Part shown: positions 46,443 through 55,380 of the stretch, piece after piece
Layout: each line of letters opens with the position of its first letter
How positions within the stretch are numbered: position 1 is the first letter of the stretch
Assembly: GCA_903859155.1 (NCBI GenBank)
Contig: CAIOLO010000032.1
Span: 156,385-220,384 of the forward strand
Reading direction: 5' to 3'
From: an uncultured beta proteobacterium
GTDB lineage: Bacteria > Pseudomonadota > Gammaproteobacteria > Burkholderiales > SG8-39
Length of the DNA stretch: 64,000 nucleotides
Notes under the pieces: model-generated
What the model saw: only the letters and a program-made list of their open reading frames with translations
Database searches by the model: none
What the model was told of the DNA's origin: nothing
Position numbers and translations under genes: made by a program

Positions 46443-46633
46443 CGCTTACCGATCCGCGCATGGCGGCAAAATGCGCGCAAGCCTGCCGCGTTCGACAGTT
46501 TTCCTCCCCGTTCAAACCCGTTTGGCCACTCATTGGTAGACTAGCGCCCGACAGGCTTGGAACGTGCGAATCGCGCGTTGAATCCGGAGGCTTGCGCTAC
46601 AAGCGGCCATTTCATTGATATCGGAGATACCAA

Positions 46634-47629
46634 ATGAAAGTTCGATCCAGGATTTTCCCGAAAGCATTCGGTTTGTTTTTCACGGGTCTGGTTTTAGGCA
46701 TTGGCAGCCAGGGCCTGCATTCCCAGGGATTTCCGGTCAAACCAATCAAGGTCGTCGTCCCCGCATCGCCTGCCACCGCTCCGGACACCATGTCGCGTAC
46801 CGTCACACAGGAATTGAGTTTGCGACTGGGCCAGCCGATCCTCATCGAAAACGTGCCGGGAGCCGGCGGCAACATCGCCACCGTCAATGTTGCGCGAGCC
46901 GCACCCAACGGTTACACCCTGCTCATGCAGTTGAGTTCATTCGTGGTCAATCCCAGCCTCTACAAAAATCCGGGATACGACCCCATCAAGCAGTTCGATC
47001 CGGTGATTCAATCGGCATGGACGGTGACCCTGCTTGGCATCAGCATGCGCGGCACCGAGGGGGTCAACAGCGTGAGCGATCTGATCGCATTCGCCAAGGC
47101 ACGCCCGGGCCAATTGAACTACACCTCCTCCGGCGTGGGCACGCCGCAGCACCTGCGCATGGAAATCCTGATACACCTTACCGGCGCCGATTTCACGCAT
47201 GTCCCCTTCAAGTCGCCTGCCGAAATGACGCGCGCCATGCTGGTGGGCGATGTGACTGCGATGTTCAACTCGGCGACGGTTTTGATTCCACAGGCGCGCG
47301 CCGGAAAAATAAAATTGCTCGCCTACGTGGGCAAGGAGCGCTGGCCGCAGGTGCCCGAAGTCCCCACCATGGCCGAGGCGGGATTCCCGGAATTCAAGGC
47401 CGATATCTGGCATGGCTTTCTCGCCCCCGCCGGCACACCCAAGGACATCATTCGCAAACTGAACACGGAGTTCACCGCGGTGCTGACCGCGCCGGCGACA
47501 CAGCAAGCGCTCATCAAACTCGGGATTTCTCCGACCACCAGTACGCCGGAAGAGTTTGGCGAGATAATCAAGACCGACCTTGCCTATTGGACCAAGATGA
47601 TCAAGGAGATCGGCATCGCCGCCGAGTGA
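46634..47629 (+). CDS. Bug/TctC-family periplasmic binding protein
   Basis: A 331-residue exported solute-binding protein. It has an N-terminal signal peptide (KAFGLFFTGLVLGIGSQG) and then PVKPIKVVVPASPATAPDTM, VPGAGGNIATVNVARAAPNG and a typical TctC end. The family binds carboxylates or other small organic acids and can work with TctAB transporters, absent here. It is the first gene of the run with CoA-transferase, acyl-CoA ligase and flavoprotein genes, so it may capture the substrate of that pathway. Many betaproteobacteria have dozens of such orphans. Confidence 0.92.
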   Translation: MKVRSRIFPKAFGLFFTGLVLGIGSQGLHSQGFPVKPIKVVVPASPATAPDTMSRTVTQELSLRLGQPILIENVPGAGGNIATVNVARAAPNGYTLLMQLSSFVVNPSLYKNPGYDPIKQFDPVIQSAWTVTLLGISMRGTEGVNSVSDLIAFAKARPGQLNYTSSGVGTPQHLRMEILIHLTGADFTHVPFKSPAEMTRAMLVGDVTAMFNSATVLIPQARAGKIKLLAYVGKERWPQVPEVPTMAEAGFPEFKADIWHGFLAPAGTPKDIIRKLNTEFTAVLTAPATQQALIKLGISPTTSTPEEFGEIIKTDLAYWTKMIKEIGIAAE

Positions 47630-47767
47630 GATCACGCGCGCCGAGGGTGCCCGGGCGCCAGACAGGATTTCGCCACCCGAAACCGCGCGCCGTGCGACCA
47701 ACCTGCTTTCATTCCATGAGTTAAATTAGCCTCTCCATACGCCCGTCCAACCAAAAAGGCAGTACCG

Positions 47768-48715
47768 ATGGCCACCAAAGTCTACAAACACATGCTCCCC
47801 CTGGAGCAGCAGCTACCCGCGAATCCCGAGCGCCGCAGCAAGCTCATTTCGTTGGAGGAAGCCGGAAGGATCATTGCAACCAAGCGCTCGATAGGGATTT
47901 CCGGCACCCATTCGCTCGATGGTGCGATGAGCCTGATCCGTGCAGCACTGCGCGCGGGCGCGAAAGACATGACCCTGATTCCGCCGACATCGACATCGAT
48001 AGCGGCCGATATGTGGATCGCGGCAGGCGCGCTGAAAAAGCTTTACCTCTCCTACGTGGGTTTCGAATACCTCGGCATGGCGCCCAATTTCCGCCGCGCG
48101 GCCGAAGAACAATCCCTCGAGATCGTCGAGGCGGATGAGGCCTTCATTCAACTTGGCACGCAGGCCGCCGCCGGCGGGCGGCCGTTCAACGTGGTGCAGC
48201 ACCTCTACGAAGCGACCGTGCACCCGCAACTCAACCGCGAACTGAAAACCGTCGTTGATCCTTTCAGCGGAAAGACCGTCTATGCGGTCCCCGCATTGAA
48301 GACGGACGTCGCCATCATTCATGTGCAGGCCGCCGATATCTACGGCAACGCGCAATGCTGGGGCGGCAACCGGCAGGAGCCGGACAAATGCAAGGCAGCC
48401 GGGATGGTGATCGTCCAGGCCGATCGCATCGTGAGCACCGATGAAATCGCCAAGGACGCCACCAAGACCACCCTGCCCGGTCCCTGGGTGGATTACGTGG
48501 TGCACGCTCCTTTCGGCGCCCACCCGACGTTTTCCTCGAACTCCTACGCACTGGACGAAACCCACCTCAAGCTGTACCTGGAAATGTGCCGCAATGGCCG
48601 TCATCAGGAATATCTCGATAAATTCGTCTATGCCCCGAAAGACCATTGGGAGTACCTCGAGCTGGTCGGCGGCATGAAGCGCATGGTCGAATTGCAGACC
48701 ATGCTCGCAGTCTAG
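47768..48715 (+). CDS. CoA-transferase family I alpha-type subunit (GctA/IpdA-like)
   Basis: A 315-residue protein of the family I CoA-transferase alpha class (glutaconate CoA-transferase A, IpdA). Visible blocks include SIGISGTHSLDGAMSLIRAA (the GxGG-like oxyanion region in altered form), VGFEYLGMAPNFRRA, and VDVAIIHVQAADIYGNAQCW-like ending (DVAIIHVQAADIYGNAQCWG). It lies 16 nt before the beta gene, so they surely form one heteromer. Substrate unknown. It could be a CoA-transferase or a ring-cleaving hydrolase like IpdAB; the beta subunit favours the latter. Confidence 0.82.
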   Translation: MATKVYKHMLPLEQQLPANPERRSKLISLEEAGRIIATKRSIGISGTHSLDGAMSLIRAALRAGAKDMTLIPPTSTSIAADMWIAAGALKKLYLSYVGFEYLGMAPNFRRAAEEQSLEIVEADEAFIQLGTQAAAGGRPFNVVQHLYEATVHPQLNRELKTVVDPFSGKTVYAVPALKTDVAIIHVQAADIYGNAQCWGGNRQEPDKCKAAGMVIVQADRIVSTDEIAKDATKTTLPGPWVDYVVHAPFGAHPTFSSNSYALDETHLKLYLEMCRNGRHQEYLDKFVYAPKDHWEYLELVGGMKRMVELQTMLAV

Positions 48716-48731
48716 GTTCACGGAGGCAAGC

Positions 48732-49580
48732 ATGGCTGGAAAACAGGTAACACCCGGTACTGACCGCTATTCGATGGCGGAATTGATGGCAGTCATCATG
48801 GCGCGCGCCATGGCTGGCGAAGACGAGCGGCGCGGCGGCGGCGGTGCCAACGCGATCATCCCGCTGGCGGCCGGGCGCCTTGCGCAGATCACCGTTTCAC
48901 CGAACCTGTGGCTCACCACCGGCGGTGCGGGATCGATCAACGGCGTATTCGACACACTGCCCATCGGCACCTGGGATCCGCGCTGCGATTACCACGCCGA
49001 ATGCAAGAATTACATGATGGACACCGTGGATGGCGCAATCCGCGGACGCAAGTACACTGGGGGTCGCCTCAACTGGGCGTCGATTTCCGGCCTCGGCGGC
49101 ATCCAGGTTGACAAATATGGCAACACCAACATGATCGGCATTGGCGATCACCCAAAACTCAAGGTGCGCGGCCCCGGCACCATCGGAACCATCTGGCAGG
49201 GCTCGGGCGCCACCTCGAATTACACCGAGCACCACAGCAGGCGCATCTTCGTCGAAAAGGTTGCCTACCGCTCCGGTGCCGGCTGGGTGGACGGCTGGGA
49301 CAGCCGCCACAAGCTGCTCGACGGGCGCGACGGCCCGCCCTACTGCTGGACACCCATCTGCGTATGCGACTTCACCGAGGAGGAGCACCGCATGCGCCTG
49401 GTTTCGGTGCATCCCGGTTATACCGTGGACGATGTGGTCAGCAACACCGGATTCGAACTGGTGATCGAAGGCGAGGTGCCGCAGACCACGCCGCCCACCG
49501 ACTGGGAACTGCAGGTTCTGCGCACGCGCGTCGATCGCGGCGGGCGCCTGCGCACACGGCGGATGACGGTTGGGGAATGA
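48732..49580 (+). CDS. CoA-transferase family I beta-type subunit (GctB/IpdB-like)
   Basis: A 282-residue partner of the preceding subunit. Its blocks GIQVDKYGNTNMIGIGDHPK, YTEHHSRRIFVEKVAYRSGA and VSVHPGYTVDDVVSNTGFEL place it with GctB/IpdB. In glutaconate CoA-transferase the catalytic glutamate sits in a short strand ending in VESG; the corresponding stretch here reads LWLTTGGAG (about residues 59-67) with no acidic residue. That loss is also a feature of IpdB, whose complex hydrolyses a cyclic CoA thioester in steroid breakdown. The alignment was made by eye. Confidence 0.8.
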   Translation: MAGKQVTPGTDRYSMAELMAVIMARAMAGEDERRGGGGANAIIPLAAGRLAQITVSPNLWLTTGGAGSINGVFDTLPIGTWDPRCDYHAECKNYMMDTVDGAIRGRKYTGGRLNWASISGLGGIQVDKYGNTNMIGIGDHPKLKVRGPGTIGTIWQGSGATSNYTEHHSRRIFVEKVAYRSGAGWVDGWDSRHKLLDGRDGPPYCWTPICVCDFTEEEHRMRLVSVHPGYTVDDVVSNTGFELVIEGEVPQTTPPTDWELQVLRTRVDRGGRLRTRRMTVGE

Positions 49581-49688
49581 AACGTGCCTCGAAGTGAAGC
49601 GCCGCACGCGACGTATCGGTCCTTGCCCCACCCGGGCTTCGTGATTGGCCCGTCCAGAGCGGCCCGCAAGGCATAAAGGGGCGCCATC

Positions 49689-51272
49689 ATGCTCATCGGC
49701 GATACCCTGACCGCGAATGCCCGCGCCCGGCCCGGCGCGACCGGCTTGATATTCGGCGAGCAGCAGCTCACCTGGGGCGAGCTCAACGCAGGCGCGAACC
49801 GCGTTGCCAATGCCTTCCTCAAACTGGGGGCCAGGCCCGGCGATCGCGTGGTCTATCCGCTGGAAAATGGCGTCGAATTCGTGCAGATCTTCTACGGCCT
49901 TGCCAAGCTCGGCATGATCGGCTCGCCGGTCATGCCCAATTCGGTGGGCAGCGAAATCGCGCACACCGTTCGCGACCTGGGCGCGAAATTCGTCATCTGC
50001 GCCGCGGGCGCGCGAGCCGCTGTCGCGGAGATCCAGTCTTCCCTTCCCGGCCTGGAGGCGGTGGTTGGCATTGGACATGACTCCTTCGCCCATGAATTCG
50101 CCAGGCTTGTCGCCGACGCTGCGGACACCGAACCCGACACCCTGGCGCTCTGGAATCGCGATCCGGATTCCGATCTCTCGGTGAAATACACCAGCGGCAC
50201 CACCGGTTCGCCCAAGGGCTGCATCAAGACACACCGGCAGCTGCTCACCTGCTGCGAAATCAACCTGCATCACATGCCCTTCAACCCGAACGACATTGCG
50301 TCGATATCCGGCCCCATGGCCGCGGGCTCGAACCTGTCGCTCCTGGCACTGTACGTGTTGTCCGGATCGACCATCATGCTGCTGCCGCGCTTTGAGGCCA
50401 CGCGCCTGCTGGAATCGATCGAACGGCATCGCGTTTCCATCGTGCATGCGACCCAGTCGACATTTACGCGCTTCACCGGCCATCCCGACCTTGACAGGTA
50501 CGACCTGTCCAGCGTTCGCTACTATTCCGGCTCGTCTCCGGTGGGCGGCAATCAGGACGGCATGACGCGCCTGCGCGCCAACAAGACCTTCAAGGGGCGC
50601 TTTTTCTGCGCCTTCGCCGCCACCGAAGCAGGCGGGCGCATCACCTATCTGCTGCCCGATGAAATCGACGCGGCGCTCGCCCCGGGCGGTCGCGCCGACA
50701 TTCTGCAGTCGGTGGGGCACCCCGCACACCGTTGCCAGGTCGAGAGCATGGACGAGAACATGCGCCCCGTGCCTGCCGGGGAAATCGGGCTGATGGCGGT
50801 GAAGGCACCGCAGGTATTCAAAGGCTACTGGAACAAGCCCGAACAAACACGCGAAGCCTTCAGGGACGGTTGGCTGATCACCGGGGATTTATTGCGCAAG
50901 GATGCCGAAGGCTACTTGTATCTTTCCGGCCGTTCGCGCGATGTCGTGCGCACCGGCGGCATGAACGTCTACCCGGCGGAGGTCGAACCGGTGCTGCGTA
51001 CGCATCCGAAGGTGAAAGCGGCCGCGGTGGTGGGCCTGCCGCACGCGGACTGGGGGGAGACGGTGGTTGCCTGCCTGGTGGCGGAGACGGGTTGCACCGA
51101 AAAAGAGATTATCGATTTCTGCCGCGAGCGCCTGGCCCCCTATAAACGGCCAAAGCTCGTGAAATTTCTGGATGCCCTGCCCGAAAACCAGGTTGGCAAG
51201 GTGCTCAAACGCGAGTTGCGCGAGAAGGTCATGGCGGGAATCGAAGCATCAGGCGGAAATACGCCAACCTGA
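49689..51272 (+). CDS. acyl-CoA synthetase (AMP-forming)
   Basis: A 527-residue ANL-superfamily ligase that activates a carboxylic acid to its CoA thioester. The P-loop YTSGTTGSPKGCIKTHRQL, the A5 region AATEAGGRITYL, the hinge SGRSRDVVRTGGMNVYPAEV and the catalytic lysine in PENQVGKVLKREL are all present. The acid is not predictable from sequence. It lies 108 nt after the CoA-transferase beta gene and 74 nt before the flavoprotein, suggesting that it feeds the same pathway with CoA esters. Confidence 0.9.
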   Translation: MLIGDTLTANARARPGATGLIFGEQQLTWGELNAGANRVANAFLKLGARPGDRVVYPLENGVEFVQIFYGLAKLGMIGSPVMPNSVGSEIAHTVRDLGAKFVICAAGARAAVAEIQSSLPGLEAVVGIGHDSFAHEFARLVADAADTEPDTLALWNRDPDSDLSVKYTSGTTGSPKGCIKTHRQLLTCCEINLHHMPFNPNDIASISGPMAAGSNLSLLALYVLSGSTIMLLPRFEATRLLESIERHRVSIVHATQSTFTRFTGHPDLDRYDLSSVRYYSGSSPVGGNQDGMTRLRANKTFKGRFFCAFAATEAGGRITYLLPDEIDAALAPGGRADILQSVGHPAHRCQVESMDENMRPVPAGEIGLMAVKAPQVFKGYWNKPEQTREAFRDGWLITGDLLRKDAEGYLYLSGRSRDVVRTGGMNVYPAEVEPVLRTHPKVKAAAVVGLPHADWGETVVACLVAETGCTEKEIIDFCRERLAPYKRPKLVKFLDALPENQVGKVLKRELREKVMAGIEASGGNTPT

Positions 51273-51346
51273 GAACCGGCAAGAGCCATACTGCGCACCA
51301 ATTCGATCCATCAAACGCGTGATACAGGCATGAAGGGAGACCGGCA

Positions 51347-52819
51347 ATGGGCGACAGTCCACCCACCAGCGACAGCATGGATTGCGATGTCGTCGTCATC
51401 GGCGCAGGCGGCGCGGGCGCCAGCGCCGCCATCACCGCGCACGACGCTGGCGCGTCCACGCTCATCGTCGAAAAGATGCCGCACCCGGGGGGCAACACGC
51501 GCATCTCCAACTGCTCGTGGTTTTGCCCCCCTGCGGGAACCGAGGAACAGGCCGTCGAGCACATCGACGCGCTGTGCCTGGGCAGAACCGACCGCTCTGT
51601 CATCGAGGCCTACGTCACCGCGGCAAGCAAAACCAAGGAGTGGATCGAGGGCATCGGCGGCCAAACCAGGATAACGCACTTCCTCAATATCCGTTATCCG
51701 CAGGTTACGCATCCTTCATGGCCGGCGTTTCCCGGATCGGCGGCCATGGTGAACCACACGGTCGGCGCCGAGGGCGACACCAACCCCTCCGGCGAGCGCC
51801 TGTGGAATCTCCTGTCGGGGAACCTCGACAAGCGCGGCATCAAAATCATCACCAGCGCGCCCGCCCGCGAACTTTGCAGCAACGACAAGGGCGAGGTCAC
51901 CGGCGTCGTGGTCGAATGCGGCGGCAAACGCGTGATGGTCAGGGCGCGCCGCGCGGTGGTCCTGACCTGCGGCGGCTTCGAATACAACGAAAAAATGAAA
52001 GAGCAGTTCCTGCCGCTCATGCCCTTTCATGCGGTGGGTAATCCGGGCAATACCGGTGATGGCATTACCATGGCAGGCGCCGTGGGCGCGCAGTTGTGGC
52101 ACATGGGAGTGGTGGTCGGCGGCGTGGGCGTGCGCGTCAAGGAATACGCCGCGCCGTTTGCGATTTCCTATGCGGCGCCGGGATTCATTTACGTCAACCA
52201 GGGCGGCAAGCGCTTTACCAACGAATGCGGCTGGGAAAGCCATTTTCTGTGGCAATCGTTTTACGCCTTCAATCCCAAGCGCCCCGGTTACCCCACCATC
52301 CCGATGTTCGGCATCTGCGACCAGGAAACACTCAGGAAGGGGGCGCTGCACGTCGGCGGCGCGGGATTGAATCTTGCCTACAAATGGAGCGCGGACAACG
52401 CCGCCGAAGTGGCCAAGGGCTGGATCGTGGAAGGCGGGTCGCCACGCGAACTTGCCAGGCGCATCGCGGTTGACCAAGCCGTGCTGGAAAAAACCATTGA
52501 AAAATACAACAGCCACTGTGCAGCCGGCACCGATCCGGATTTCCATCGCGCCAGGGAGACGCTCAAAGCGCTTGGCACGCCGCCCTTTTATGCCGTGGAA
52601 CTGTGGCCCCGCATGGTCAATACCATGGGCGGCCCCCGCCGCGATGCCAGTGCTCGCGTGATTGGCGAAAATGGCCGGCCCGTTCCACGCTTGTATTCTG
52701 CCGGGGAACTCGGCTCGCTGTGGGGGCATCTTTACTGCGGGGGAGGCAACGTCGGCGAGGCGCTTGCCGTCGGGCGCATTGCCGGTGTCAGCGCAGCCGG
52801 CGAGCAACCGCTGTATTGA
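51347..52819 (+). CDS. FAD-dependent oxidoreductase (fumarate reductase / KstD-like)
   Basis: A 490-residue flavoprotein. The dinucleotide fold is at the N-terminus (CDVVVIGAGGAGASAAITAH, then EKMPHPGGNTRISN), RRAVVLTCGGFEYN is the second FAD stretch, and the C-terminal FAD motif is YSAGELGSLWGHLYCGGGNV. The family includes flavocytochrome c fumarate reductases and 3-ketosteroid dehydrogenases, that is, dehydrogenation next to a carbonyl. It has no signal peptide, so it is cytoplasmic. The substrate is probably an intermediate of the acyl-CoA pathway encoded upstream. Confidence 0.88.
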   Translation: MGDSPPTSDSMDCDVVVIGAGGAGASAAITAHDAGASTLIVEKMPHPGGNTRISNCSWFCPPAGTEEQAVEHIDALCLGRTDRSVIEAYVTAASKTKEWIEGIGGQTRITHFLNIRYPQVTHPSWPAFPGSAAMVNHTVGAEGDTNPSGERLWNLLSGNLDKRGIKIITSAPARELCSNDKGEVTGVVVECGGKRVMVRARRAVVLTCGGFEYNEKMKEQFLPLMPFHAVGNPGNTGDGITMAGAVGAQLWHMGVVVGGVGVRVKEYAAPFAISYAAPGFIYVNQGGKRFTNECGWESHFLWQSFYAFNPKRPGYPTIPMFGICDQETLRKGALHVGGAGLNLAYKWSADNAAEVAKGWIVEGGSPRELARRIAVDQAVLEKTIEKYNSHCAAGTDPDFHRARETLKALGTPPFYAVELWPRMVNTMGGPRRDASARVIGENGRPVPRLYSAGELGSLWGHLYCGGGNVGEALAVGRIAGVSAAGEQPLY

Positions 52820-52876
52820 CATGCGCTCTTGCACACCGCTCAATCGCGCCCCGGCATTGGCGGCACCCTCAGGGCC

Positions 52877-53350
52877 ATGACCGGCGTCATTGACCCTGCC
52901 GGGGCGACACGCGGCACCCACCTGCTGGCAAGTAGCGATTACGTGCTTCGAGCACCCCGGCAACGGGTATGGGATTTGCTCGCCAGCACCATCATCCAAT
53001 GCATGCCCGTCGAGCAGATGGAGATCGTCGATGACAGCACCTTCAAGGCCTTGCTCAAGGTCAGGATTGCCTTCGTGGAAATACCGTTTCAGATCAGGGT
53101 GCGTGCCACGGAAATCGATCCCATCGCTTCGCTGGGCACTTCGGTCAGCGTGAGCAAGGGCGGAATGCGGTTTTCAATCAAGGTCTGGTATTTTCTTTCG
53201 CAGATCGACGAAGACAGCACCGCGGTTGCCAGCACCGCCTCCCTGGAAGGAAGCAGCGGATTGATGTGGTTGTTGCGCAACCAGCAGCGCAAGTTTGCCC
53301 GACAGATGTTCGAAGCAATCCGGGAAAACCTCGAGCGCAACTGCTCGTAA
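52877..53350 (+). CDS. SRPBCC/CoxG-like protein
   Basis: A 157-residue protein of the START/SRPBCC fold, resembling CoxG family members: a hydrophobic-pocket beta-grasp with SSDYVLRAPRQRVWDLLAS near the N-terminus and a long C-terminal helix. It probably binds a small hydrophobic ligand. The ATG at 52877 is chosen; the frame opens with a TTG at 52829 that lacks support. It is 57 nt after the flavoprotein and ends the run. Confidence 0.7.
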   Translation: MTGVIDPAGATRGTHLLASSDYVLRAPRQRVWDLLASTIIQCMPVEQMEIVDDSTFKALLKVRIAFVEIPFQIRVRATEIDPIASLGTSVSVSKGGMRFSIKVWYFLSQIDEDSTAVASTASLEGSSGLMWLLRNQQRKFARQMFEAIRENLERNCS

Positions 53351-53445
53351 GGCATCGCAAAAAATGCCCCCTCGCCGGGCCGGCGACAGACTATTGATGC
53401 TCACCCCTCTGCCAAGGCTGCAACGAAACAATTGCTGCCAAGCTT

Positions 53446-54267
53446 CTAGCGAAACACCGCCGCATCGTCGTAAAAGGCGGGATCATCGTTATCGCTCCAT
53501 CCGGGAATCCCGGCCAGCGGCAGCGGCGGCAACTCGCGCGTTGATTCCAGCAGTCCGGGCATTTTCACCTGGCCGGCAGCCTGCCGGTCTATTGTTTCGC
53601 GTTGCGCTGCCGGAGACAATTCAAGGAAAGATGGGGGCACCACAAGCAGCAGCGCCCGCGCAGTCATGCCCTTGTAGGCGTGCAGCGCCTTCTCGTGCAG
53701 GGCGTGTCCGATTACGAAGAACCGCATCTCGCGCCGCACCTCGGAACGGCGCTCCCAGAAAAGCGCTTTCCATTGATGGTTGCGGATCAGATCCAGCAGG
53801 TCGGCGCGTGGCGAGGCGACGATGACTCCGCTTTCGTCAAAAAGCGTCAGCGCATCACGCGTGGCGCTGCGCCTCCCGCAGGGTGAGAACGCCTCCCCTT
53901 GAGTGCTTCCGCGCTGCTCGCGCTCGCACTCCAGTTCGACGAAATGACGCTGATTGATCGCGCCCTTGGAGCAGGGAAAGGCCAGCCACGCCAGGGCATT
54001 GAACTGGTCGTGCAAGCTTGCCTCGCGCACCGGGATCTCGCCGCGCAGGAAGGTGCGCACCTCGTATTGCCCGGCATAAGTACGGGCTTGCGGCTGCGCC
54101 GCGCTGACAAAGCAAATGGGCACACCGCCGCCGCTCAGCGGCATGCAAGGGTGCAAGGCATTGAGTTCGTCAGGGTCCGCCGACCTTCCCGGGGGCAGCT
54201 TTTCCAGCCATTGGTGCAACGGATCAAAGAGCGGTGACGCAAACGCCCCTTCCCGCGGCGGTCTCAC
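53446..54267 (-). CDS. DUF3025 domain protein
   Basis: A 273-residue protein with the DUF3025 pattern (LHDQFNALAWLAFPCSKGAI, IGHALHEKALHAYKGMTARA). Function unknown; it has no signal peptide or membrane segment. The GTG start overlaps the stop of pyrC (GTGA), so it is translationally coupled to pyrC. It ends convergent with the SRPBCC gene, 95 nt away. Confidence 0.82.
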   Translation of the reverse strand: MRPPREGAFASPLFDPLHQWLEKLPPGRSADPDELNALHPCMPLSGGGVPICFVSAAQPQARTYAGQYEVRTFLRGEIPVREASLHDQFNALAWLAFPCSKGAINQRHFVELECEREQRGSTQGEAFSPCGRRSATRDALTLFDESGVIVASPRADLLDLIRNHQWKALFWERRSEVRREMRFFVIGHALHEKALHAYKGMTARALLLVVPPSFLELSPAAQRETIDRQAAGQVKMPGLLESTRELPPLPLAGIPGWSDNDDPAFYDDAAVFR

Positions 54268-55322
54268 GCCATCCGCCAGGCGGCCTGTTCACCGCAGCGC
54301 AATGGCACCACCGTTTCGTCGCCGAAAGGGTATTCGGCCGGGATTGTCCAGGCCTCTTTCAGCAGGGTCACTTTTTCCGCATTGCGCGGCAGGCGATAGA
54401 AATCGGCGCCGTGATGACTGGCAAAAGATTCCAGTTTGTCCAGGGCTCCCGCCGCATCGAACACTTCCGCATAGAGTTCCAGCGCGGCAGGCGCGCTGAA
54501 AACGCCGGCGCAGCCGCAGGGGTGCTCCTTCAGGCCGCGCGGGTGCGGCGCGCTGTCGGTGCCGAGAAAAAATTTCGGCTGGCCCGAAGTGGCGGCTGCA
54601 ACCAGCGCCCTTCTGTGTTCTTCGCGCTTGAGCACCGGCAGACAGTAGAAATGCGGGCGGATGCCGCCCTGAAAAATCGCGCCCCGGTTGTAGAGCAGGT
54701 GATGCACGGTGATCGTCGCGGCCACGCCGGGTCGTGCCTGCTCGACGAAGGTCGCCGCCTCGCGCGTGGTGATGTGCTCGGCAACCACCCGCAATCCCGG
54801 AAAGCGCGACACGATGGTCTGCAGCTGGCCGTCAACAAACATCCGTTCGCGGTCGAAAATATCAATCGCAGGATCGGTTACCTCGCCATGCACCAGCAGC
54901 GGCAGATCGTGCTTTTGCATCGCCTCCAGCGCCGGAAACGCGCGTTCCAGCGCGGTCACGCCGGCGTCCGAATTGGTGGTTGCACCGGCCGGATAGTACT
55001 TGACCGCGTGCACGAAGCCGCTGGCGCGGGCGAGCGCGATATCCCGCGGTGAAGTCCTGTCGGTCAGATAAAGCGTCATCAGCGGTTCGAACCGCGCCCC
55101 GGCCGCGATGGCACCGCCGCGTTTTCCTGCGTCGAACGCCGCCACGATGCGTTGCCGGTAAGCGTCTGCCGCGGCAACGCTGGTCACCGCCGGCTTGAGA
55201 TTGGGCATGACGATGGCGCGCGCGAACGCACGCACTGTGTGCGGCAGCACCGCGGCCAGTGCCGGGCCGTCGCGCAGGTGCAAATGCCAGTCGTCGGGGC
55301 GGGTGATCACCAGGCTTTTCAT
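54264..55322 (-). CDS. pyrC: dihydroorotase
   Basis: A 352-residue class II dihydroorotase of pyrimidine synthesis (carbamoyl-aspartate to dihydroorotate). Zinc ligands HLHLRDG near the N-terminus, the carbamylated lysine in KYYPAGATTNSDAGV, LLVHGEV, AEHITTREA and FLGTDSAPH with the catalytic aspartate. E. coli PyrC has about 348 residues, so this is full length. It overlaps the DUF3025 gene by 4 nt at its end. Confidence 0.96.
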   Translation of the reverse strand: MKSLVITRPDDWHLHLRDGPALAAVLPHTVRAFARAIVMPNLKPAVTSVAAADAYRQRIVAAFDAGKRGGAIAAGARFEPLMTLYLTDRTSPRDIALARASGFVHAVKYYPAGATTNSDAGVTALERAFPALEAMQKHDLPLLVHGEVTDPAIDIFDRERMFVDGQLQTIVSRFPGLRVVAEHITTREAATFVEQARPGVAATITVHHLLYNRGAIFQGGIRPHFYCLPVLKREEHRRALVAAATSGQPKFFLGTDSAPHPRGLKEHPCGCAGVFSAPAALELYAEVFDAAGALDKLESFASHHGADFYRLPRNAEKVTLLKEAWTIPAEYPFGDETVVPLRCGEQAAWRMA

Positions 55323-55380
55323 GGCAACGGCATCATAACGTTTTGCCGCGTTGCCTGGCAGCGCGGCATTTCATGCAGCT

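Noticed and set aside
46219..46618. Plus-strand frames across 46.2-46.6 kb
   Set aside because: They overlap the RNase P RNA gene on the other strand and have no protein likeness.
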